From: Miscanthus floridulus
Lineage: Eukaryota > Streptophyta > Magnoliopsida > Poales > Poaceae
Reading direction: 5' to 3'
Assembly: GCF_019320115.1 (NCBI RefSeq)
Contig: NC_089585.1
Coordinates: 140,477,426 to 140,541,425, forward strand
Length of the DNA stretch: 64,000 bases
The notes beneath the pieces were generated by a model. The model was not told the DNA's origin. It saw nothing but the letters and a program-made list of their open reading frames with translations, and searched no databases. Made by a program: the position numbers and the translations under genes. Below are positions 56,993-64,000 of this stretch, in pieces (the stretch's first letter is position 1; each line of letters starts with the position of its first letter).

Positions 56993-59900
56993 GCCCTCCC
57001 CCCTTATAAAAATCTCGTCCCGAGATTTGGGTTACGAACCATTTGTTATAAAATTCTTCATAAGCTTTTTGTAGATACTCTCCTGTTTCCCAAGTTGCAT
57101 CTCCCTCATCATGATGATCCCACTGTATCTTGTATGTTTTCACCACACTATTCCAAGTAGCATGTTCTTTAGTGTCTAACACTCGGACTGGTTGCTCACG
57201 ATACACCAAATCTGATTTGAGTTGAATACCTCTAGGTTCTATTCTTTCCTCCAGAACACGCAAACATTTCTTGAGATGTGATACATGGAAAACTAGGAAA
57301 ACTGTACTCATTGTCTCAGGTAACTCTAACTTGTAGGCTACCGGACCTCTTCGTTCCAAGATCTTGTATGGTCCTACGAATCTTGCGGCAAGCTTTCTTC
57401 GGATTCCAAACCTTTTCTTCTTCATTGGCGTGACTTTCAGATAAACATAGTCACCAACTTCAAATGCAAGGGGTCTCCTCCTTTTGTCTGCATAGCTTTT
57501 CTGACGTGATTGGGCAGCTTTCATATTCTGCTGAATAATATGAACTTTCTTCTCGGCTTCTTCTACAAAGTCAATACCATAATACCTTCTATCACCAGGC
57601 TCGACCCAATTCAATGGTGTTCTACATTTTCTACCATATAAAGCTTCGAATGGGGCCATCTTGATGGTTTCTTGATAGCTATTATTATAAGAAAACTCGG
57701 CTAATGGTAACCAAGACTCCCATGATCCCTTAGAAGACAATACACAGGCTCTTAATATATCCTCCAAAACAGCATTCACTCGTTCAGTCTGACCATCTGT
57801 CTGAGGATGATAAGCGGTACTGCGAATCAAACTAGTTCCTAAGCCTTTGTGTAAATGTTCCCAAAAATGAGCCGTGAACTGTGAGCCTCTATCAGATACT
57901 ATGGTCTTTGGTATACCATGCAACCTCACAATTTCTGCGACATACTTCTCGGCATATTGAGGTGGTCGATAAGTTGTTTTGACAGGTAGGAAATGAGCGG
58001 TCTTGGTAAGACGATCCACAATTACCCAAATCGAATCATGTCCTTTTGGGGTAGTGGGCAAACCCGTGATAAAATCCATACTGATATCGTCCCACTTCCA
58101 ACTAGGGACTGATAAGGGTTGCAACATACCGGTAGGTTTCATGTGAATGGCTTTCACTCGACAACATGTGTCACATCTGACAACATATGCTGTAATTTCT
58201 TTCTTCATTTTGGTCCACCAATAGCGAGATCTTAGTTCTTGATACATCTTACTACTTTCTGGATGGATAGATAGCTTAGAAAGGTGAGCTTCATCCATGA
58301 GTTTATTCCTAAGCTCTCGATCCTTGGGAACCACAAGACGGTTGTCAAACCACAACACGCCCTGTTCATCCACTTTAAAGTGTTGAGACGGCTTTTCTTT
58401 TATTTTCTCTTTGATGTGGAATATCCCCTTGTCGGTTTTCTGGCCTTCTATTATCTTACTCTCCAAAGAACAACTAATCTAAATACTATGTAACACAGCA
58501 GGATGCATTAGATCGAACCCATCTTCAAGTAATGGCTGCACATTCAAGTAATGTGACTTTCTGCTCAAAGCATCTGCCACTACATTGGCTTTACCAGGAT
58601 GATATTGCACATTCAAGTTGTAATCCTTTATCAATTCCAACCATCTGCGCTGTCTCATGTTTAGCTCTGGTTGGGTAAAGATATACTTAAGACTCTTGTG
58701 ATCCATGAAAATATTGCACACATTACCAAGTAGATAATGTCTCCAAATTTTGAGGGCGTGCACAACTGCAGCAAGTTCAAGATCATGTGTTGGATAGTTG
58801 ACCTCGTGCTTTCTCAATTGACGTGATCCATAAGCTATGACTCTCCTTTCTTGCATAAGAACACAACCCAATCCAGTATTCGATGCGTCGCAAAACACAT
58901 CAAATGGTTTCTCGATATCTGGTTGTGCTAGAACAGGAGCAGTGGTCAACAGTTTCCGCAAAGTGTGGAAAGCTACTTCACACTCCTCTGTCCACACAAA
59001 CTTGTGATCCTTCTGTAGGAGGCTCGTCATCGGTTTGGCAATCTTCGAGAAATCTGGTATAAAGCGACGGTAATAACCCGCTAGTCCTAAGAAACTTCTA
59101 ATCTCCGAAACTGTGGTCGGTGCTTTCCAATTCATAACTTCTTGCACCTTACTTGGATCGACTGAAACTCCATTCTCTGACAGAATGTGACCAAGGAAAG
59201 GAACTTCCTTCAACCAGAATTCGCATTTGCTAAACTTAGCATACAATTGATGATCTCTAAGTCTGGTCAAGACAGTTCTCAGATGCTCTTCATGATCTTT
59301 CTCGTTCTCGGAGTACACCAGAATGTCATCGATGAACACTACCACAAATTTATCCAATTCTGGCATGAAAACGGTATTCATCAAAAACATAAAGTATGCA
59401 GGAGCATTTGTCAAGCCAAAAGACATGACAAGATACTCATACAACCCGTATCTAGTGGAAAATGCAGTTTTTGGTATATCCTGTGGCCTAATCTTGATCT
59501 AATGATAACCGGATCTCAAATCTATTTTTGAGAACACCTTGGCCTTGGATAATTGGTCAAACAGAACATCAATATGTGGCAAGGGATATTTATTCTTGAT
59601 GGTCACGGCATTGAGTGGCCTATAATCTACGCACATTCTCAATGTGCCCTCTTTCTTCTTTTTCACAAATAAAGCGGGACATCCCCATTCAGACTTGCTT
59701 GGCCGAATAAACCCCTTTTTTGATAGATCTTCTAATTGCTTCTTCAGCTCAGCTAACTCATCTGGAGGCATCCGATAGGGCCTCCTTGAAATCGGGGCTG
59801 TTCCGGGGACTAGCTCAATTCCAAACTCAATCTCCCTATCTGGCGGAAGACCAGGTAGCTCATTCGGGAATACATCCAGGAATTCACACACTACCGGAAT

Positions 59901-61517
59901 CTGATGAATAGGAATGACTGCCATAGCACATGTAACACTTATAAGGTCTGTTCTCTGAGGCAATGGTACTTGGAAAGTACCCTCACCTAGGGGATCCTTA
60001 AGGGTAAGTACTCGACTTCCAGTATCTATGACTGCTCCCCAATCCTTCATCCAATTCATCCCTATAATGACATCCAAAACTAATCCAGGCATAACTATCA
60101 AGTTCACTCGGAACTTCCTGCTACCTAATTCAAGGGTTGCCCCTCGAACCATCCGATTGGTCAAAACATCAGCCCCTGCTGAACTTATATGGTAACCATA
60201 ACCCAATTCTGTGCATAGTTGTTCATGTTTCTGTGCAAATGCTTGACTCATAAAAGAATGCGATGATCCAGAATCAAATAGAACAACTGCAGGGTTTTCA
60301 TTGACAGGAAACTTACCAGCAGTGATGGGCTCTCCCTCTGGAATTTCATCCACTGTCGTACTATGCACTCTAGCATTATAAGTCTGCTGCTTCTTCTTGG
60401 GCGGGTATGGACAAAACCTCGAGAAATGACTGGGCTGATCACAGTTATAGCAGGGTCCTCTTACTGTCCCGGCAGATCCCACAGCTCCTTTGGAACTGCC
60501 TTGTACCGCAGTTGCGACTGCTTTGTTGGGCTGTACTGCCATCTTGTATGGCTTTTGAGGTCCACGGAAATTCTGACTTCTTGGCTGAGGTGGCCTGAAT
60601 CTAGCACCAGGTGCCGATGGGCGATATGGAGGACGACCTCCCATAGGTGCTCTAGCTTGAGACGGCCCACCTTCAAAGGCTCTCTTGCGTGTCTTGGCTG
60701 CGGTGCTGGCGTTGTTATTCTTCTCCTGCTTCAGACAGTCGCTGATGAAGTCATTGAATCTGACGCGGTTGTTGGTACCAACATGCTTCATCATTTTTGG
60801 ATTGAGACCCCTCTTAAAGCTGGCTATTCTTTTAGCATCTGTGTCAACCATGTCGGGAGCATAGCGACACAAGTTGTTGAAGGCATGCAGGTATTGCGTC
60901 ACAGTTTTGGTGCCCTGGTTCAACGCCAGAAACTCTCCCAACTTCATTTCGGTCAGCCCGGGTGGAATATAGACTCCACGGAAGGCCTCAGCAAACTCTC
61001 TCCAAGAAATCTGAGCATTTGGAGGGAAGGTGGTGCGATGGTGCTTCCACCACATTCCCGCCGGTCCTTGCAATTGAAGTGCAGCATATTCCGTTTTCAG
61101 CACCTTAGTCATCCTCAACACACGGAATTTATCTTCCATCGTGTTGATCCATTCCTCAGCATCGAGTGGCTCTGTTGCTTCCTTGAATACTGGCGGCCTA
61201 GTGTCCATGAAATCTTTGAAGCTGCTGTATTGGTTCACTCCCATGCCACCACCTTGATTGTTACCACGTTGAACGTTGTTGGCGATGGTCCGAAGGAAAT
61301 CTTCCATGTTCTTCTGAGATTGTTCCGCGTTGCGCTGACTCCCGAGTAGCTGTGCGAGGAACATCTCGGGGGTAAACGGGGGAGGAGGTGGCAAATGCGG
61401 TTCATGGGGAGGTTCATTATTGTTGCCGTGGTTTCCACCACCACCACCAGTCCCCGCACCGTTGGCACCGGGCTCAGTGGCCTCATACGTGGTTCGGTGA
61501 GTGTTTGTCATCTGCAT
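56988..61517 (-). pseudogene. Chromovirus Gag-Pol polyprotein with two amber stops
   Basis: One frame of 1510 codons from the ATG at 61517. Gag: [41 protein letters not shown] and a CCHC knuckle [14 protein letters not shown]. Protease: [36 protein letters not shown], then TAG at 59501-59499 in SGYH-IKIR, then [11 protein letters not shown] (catalytic). RNase [14 protein letters not shown] and [11 protein letters not shown]. Another TAG at 58481-58479. Integrase: HLSKLSIH...CDTCCRVK zinc, then MDFITGLP, VSDRGSQF and YHPQTDGQTERVN with D, D and E present. C-terminal chromodomain-like tail: VRVLDTKEHATWN, YKIQWDHHDEGDATWE. Apart from the two TAG codons I see no lesion. Its own stop (56990-56988) lies inside the LTR. 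Confidence 0.92.
56993..57007 (-). other. Polypurine tract inside the pol coding end
   Basis: The minus strand reads ATAAGGGGGGAGGGC just before TGTAACACC. It encodes the last residues (KGGG) of pol and primes plus-strand synthesis at the same time. Confidence 0.85.
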
Positions 61518-61875
61518 ATTTCAGCAACAAGTAACAATTGAGTGAAGCTGTAATAATTGCGAGTGAAGGAAAAATTATGCTGTACTGAATTTACTGGAGA
61601 GAATAAATTCATGCAATAAAATAGAGGCAAAACAATCGCATCCAATTAAAACAACAGCACTTAATCGAAATACTTCAATGGCAAACATCGCGTCCATACA
61701 ATTAAATTGCCAGCATACATACACTGGACTTTTATGCGTTCAGGTATCGCATTCGAAAATTAAGTTCCAACCATCTGCCAAGTCTCATACGTTCGAAGCA
61801 ACATACGATAGATTACATGCCAACAAAAGAAAGGTCATCGTGACAAGACCTAGATACTAGCGCAAGGCAACTAGC
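61518..61875 (-). other. Spacer between the extra ORF and gag
   Basis: About 358 bases with no ORF. It may hold signals for expression of gag downstream of the extra ORF. No splice site could be assigned confidently. Confidence 0.35.
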
Positions 61876-62865
61876 CTACTCCTTAGGGCCATCGTCAGGA
61901 TCAGAGACGTCACCATCGCCCCTAGGTGAGACTGCAGGCTCGTCCTGGTTGTCGTCGTCAATGTCCATGCCAGCGGCGTTCGGTGGAGCATATGGGCCAA
62001 CCCCATTGTAGAGCGCGTGAAACTCCTCGTGCAGGTTGCCATTGTATTCCTCTAGCTCATCGACTCTCTGCAGCAGAAGGTTTCTTGCGTTCCAGGCTTC
62101 ATTCCTCTCCTGAACCAACTGTCCAATCATGCGGTCTGCATTGTTGTTGGCTTGAGTCAACGTATGCACTCGCTGCATAGCTCTATCACCTCTCTCAACC
62201 GCCTGATCTCGCTGTAAGTTCATATCAGCCAACTGCTCCTGCAAGCTAGCTATAGCATGTGCATGTCTCTTCTTCTGCTTCTTCCCTTTGAGCTTATCCT
62301 CACTACGCAAGCCAGTCAAAGTCCAGTAGGTACTCTCGAGACCCTCATATGCTCTGATGGCGGCGAACATAGCACTCATTGCCTGGTTGTCGCTAGCCTA
62401 TCCTTCAGCTGGACCTCTGACTAACGCACTTCCTCGAGGCTGAACCCAAATGGCATCACGAGGATCATCTCTAGGAAAAGTACCAGCCAGAGCTGCAGCA
62501 AGCTCATTGGGAAATCTGCTCATAATGTCCCTGATGACACGGAAGGCTGCTCCCTCTGCACCCTCAGCTAGAGTGCGACCCTCAAACTCCAAATGCCAAC
62601 CATCCCAATCTGGAGCATCACTGAGAGCAGGAACCGTGATCTCCACCACTGTGAGTCCATCCTCTGCTAACTGGCTCTCATTCCAAGAGTACACCGGCTC
62701 TTGACCCTTTGGGTATCCCACATCATGGAGCACTCTCCAAAGCAAAGTCGACATGCCAAATTCGCTCAAGAAGGTGTCCATGGTGCGGTGCTCCCTCAGG
62801 GCCAACGGACGTCGGGGTGCTCTTCCTTCGGTGGACTTACGAGCGGTCTGCTTCGTGCGGGCCAT
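61876..62865 (-). pseudogene. Extra ORF with histone H3 N-terminal tail mimic
   Basis: Not a known retrotransposon domain to me. The frame runs from the ATG at 62865-62863 to 61876 (330 codons) with one TAG at 62400-62398. After Met it reads ARTKQTARKST, identical to H3 residues 1-11, and continues similar to H3 residue 21 with only four changes (G12E, K14R, K18R, Q19P), keeping K4, R8, K9, S10, T11, A15, P16 and R17. ALRE-R follows, like the H3 alpha-N start, but the histone fold is absent. Residues ~30-155 form an unknown domain (WRVLHDVGYPKGQEPVYSW, DWDGWHLEFEGRTL, AFRVIRDIMSRFP). After the stop come a coiled coil (IASLQEQLADMNLQRDQ, QLVQERNEAW, RVDELEEYNGNLHEEF) and an acidic tail (MDIDDDNQDEP). 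TTTTGCTACAG just before the ATG could be a splice acceptor. I infer binding to histone-tail readers or writers. Confidence 0.8.
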
Positions 62866-63637
62866 CTGTAGCAAAAGTTCTTTTATTACCTCGGGGAAAC
62901 ATATTTTAGGTGATACAACTTTTATCAAAAGGAGATAATCAATTTATAAGGGGAGGAATGCATGACATGAATGAAATGCACAAGTAACATGATGTATGTA
63001 TGTGCCGTACGTTCTCGCAAACTTAGGAAATAAATAAGTTCTAACGACGAATTCGGTGGCATACAGACGGTCTCTTAAATACGTAGCTAATACGTTCTAC
63101 ACGATAGCGTTGTTATGTACCTGCAGAAGATTCATTTCAGCCCAATTCCCAATGAATGCATAAAAGCAGTAAAGTTTTATCTACACGCTCTACACGAATC
63201 CCCAGATACGTGTACAACGGTAGTAACTACCCGAACCATCGTCCTATTGACGGCATCGCCTCCACAGACGGAAGACCCATACATGAGATACCTTTGTAAA
63301 ACATGCGTAGAACATGTAATTACTCTAGCACCATAAAAGCATTCACCCTAGATCGATGGTGTATCCGATCATGCTCTCACAGCTCACACTTACCGATGTG
63401 TAGAGGCAATTGATCCATACATTACCACTCAAACAAGTGGCACTCATACAATAGCACGCCGTATGAGCGACGAAAGAGAAATATGATGCAAGAACCCCAG
63501 TCAGTACTTAATTAAGCCACCTAAAATCCTTAACTGGGCATAAAGGATATGATCACTGGCACACTTTATAGTTTTAAAATCACGTTTTCCAAATGCCTTT
63601 TTGTTTTAAATACACTTGTGAACAGTAACATGCTAAA
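62866..63637 (-). other. 5' untranslated leader of the chromovirus
   Basis: About 770 bases between the primer site and the extra ORF. No ORF is supported on either strand. A leader intron is possible because the extra ORF starts right after an acceptor-like sequence, but no donor was assigned. Confidence 0.45.
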
Positions 63638-63655
63638 CCATGCTCTGATACTAGC
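63638..63655 (-). other. Primer binding site (Met tRNA) of the chromovirus
   Basis: The minus strand reads GCTAGTATCAGAGCATGG directly after the 5' LTR end GTTACA; AGTATCAGAGC matches the complement of the 3' end of plant initiator tRNA-Met with small changes. Confidence 0.8.
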
Positions 63656-64000
63656 TGTAACAGAACCGACCAATTATACGAAATTAAGTAAGAAACTCAT
63701 CCGCCAGAGCAGACGCTTTAGCAAACTTAAGCCCGTATAACCCAGTAGTCCGTGAAATCACGAAGGATTTCAAACCAACTTCCATTCCAGCCAAGATCGT
63801 AATAAGTTTTGCGGTCACCATCATATTTTACATAAAAGTTCACAATCTTAGATACATCAGAGTTTCAACATAGTTATTACAAACCAGTTCGAATAAAAGT
63901 AGCGGAAGTCATTTGTTCAAACCACACACACACACACTCACGCAGAGTTTAAATATAGTGCCAGCGAATGATCATCTCCAACAAAAGCATCAGACGAGAC
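63656..64000 (-). repeat. 5' LTR of the chromovirus (partial, cut by window end)
   Basis: 345 bases starting TGTAACAGAACC, matching 53127-53471 except for about three substitutions and one extra CA unit. The remaining ~3.5 kb lies past the window. Confidence 0.92.

Larger units (their letters stand above)
53127..64000 (-). mobile_element. Tekay-type chromovirus with an extra histone-H3-tail ORF
   Basis: A Ty3/gypsy element on the minus strand: 3' LTR 53127-56992, gag-pol 61517-56988, extra ORF 62865-61876, leader, primer site 63638-63655 and the first 345 bases of the 5' LTR at 63656-64000 (the remainder lies outside). Domain order Gag, protease, RT, RNase H, integrase, chromodomain-like tail is that of chromoviruses; the long LTR (3.87 kb) and extra upstream ORF fit the Tekay/Del clade, where rice RIRE3 and RIRE8 are reported, from memory, to carry an orf0. 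The two LTRs differ by about three substitutions and one CA unit over 345 bases, so the insertion is recent. The right-hand target duplication is out of view. Confidence 0.9.

Noticed and set aside
60363..61349. 328-codon plus-strand ORF antisense to gag
   Set aside because: It is the complement of the conserved Gag frame, has no family signature and its composition mirrors the coding strand.
62813..62865. A true histone H3 gene or processed H3 pseudogene
   Set aside because: Only the first ~21 residues match; no histone fold follows and the frame continues as a different protein within the retrotransposon.

Overview
This is plant nuclear DNA, almost certainly from a panicoid grass of the Andropogoneae type (Sorghum, Saccharum, Miscanthus group). 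The evidence is GC-rich grass-style exons with GT-AG introns, many Tourist-like and hAT MITEs, and several kilobases of nested Sirevirus (Ty1/copia) and Tekay-like chromovirus (Ty3/gypsy) DNA. Species is inference. I see no prokaryotic features, no tRNA or rRNA genes and no CRISPR.

Host genes are few. At the left (393-4380) lies a tandem pair of NADPH:quinone reductase (NQR-type, FMN reductase fold) genes on the + strand. The two copies differ by one intron, and copy 2 has a MITE in intron 1. At 29505-31779 (+) is a RING-finger (C3HC4) E3-ligase-like gene whose 3' coding end carries two frame breaks and a 572 bp hAT insertion with a perfect 8 bp target duplication. At 33061-33366 (+) is only the first exon of a plastid CBBY-like HAD phosphatase. 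It lies between ~190 bp inverted repeats, so it looks like a Pack-MULE-type captured fragment.

The rest is mobile DNA. 5277-8898 is a 3.6 kb solo LTR (target duplication TACAA). 11622-28430 is a complete but dead Sirevirus (- strand, TCTGT duplication, gag, protease, integrase, RT, RNase H, env-like ORF). Its env-like ORF is split by a 4.4 kb solo LTR (13837-18244, GTCAT duplication). 36649-46909 is a second Sirevirus that has only a gag with four zinc knuckles and no pol. 47115-49883 is the 3' end of a third Sirevirus, cut by a Tat-like gypsy piece (49884-53126). That piece is in turn interrupted by a Tekay-type chromovirus (53127 to beyond the window end, - strand).

The most striking feature is in that chromovirus. 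An extra ORF between the 5' LTR and gag (62865-61876, -) begins ARTKQTARKST, identical to the first 11 residues of mature histone H3, and keeps similarity through H3 position 21, including K4, K9 and S10. The same element encodes an integrase with a C-terminal chromodomain-like tail. An element-encoded H3-tail mimic paired with a chromodomain is the best candidate here for an undescribed system. The gag-pol frame and the H3-mimic ORF are open except for three stops, all TAG, and the LTRs differ by only about three substitutions over the 345 bp visible on both sides, so the insertion is young.
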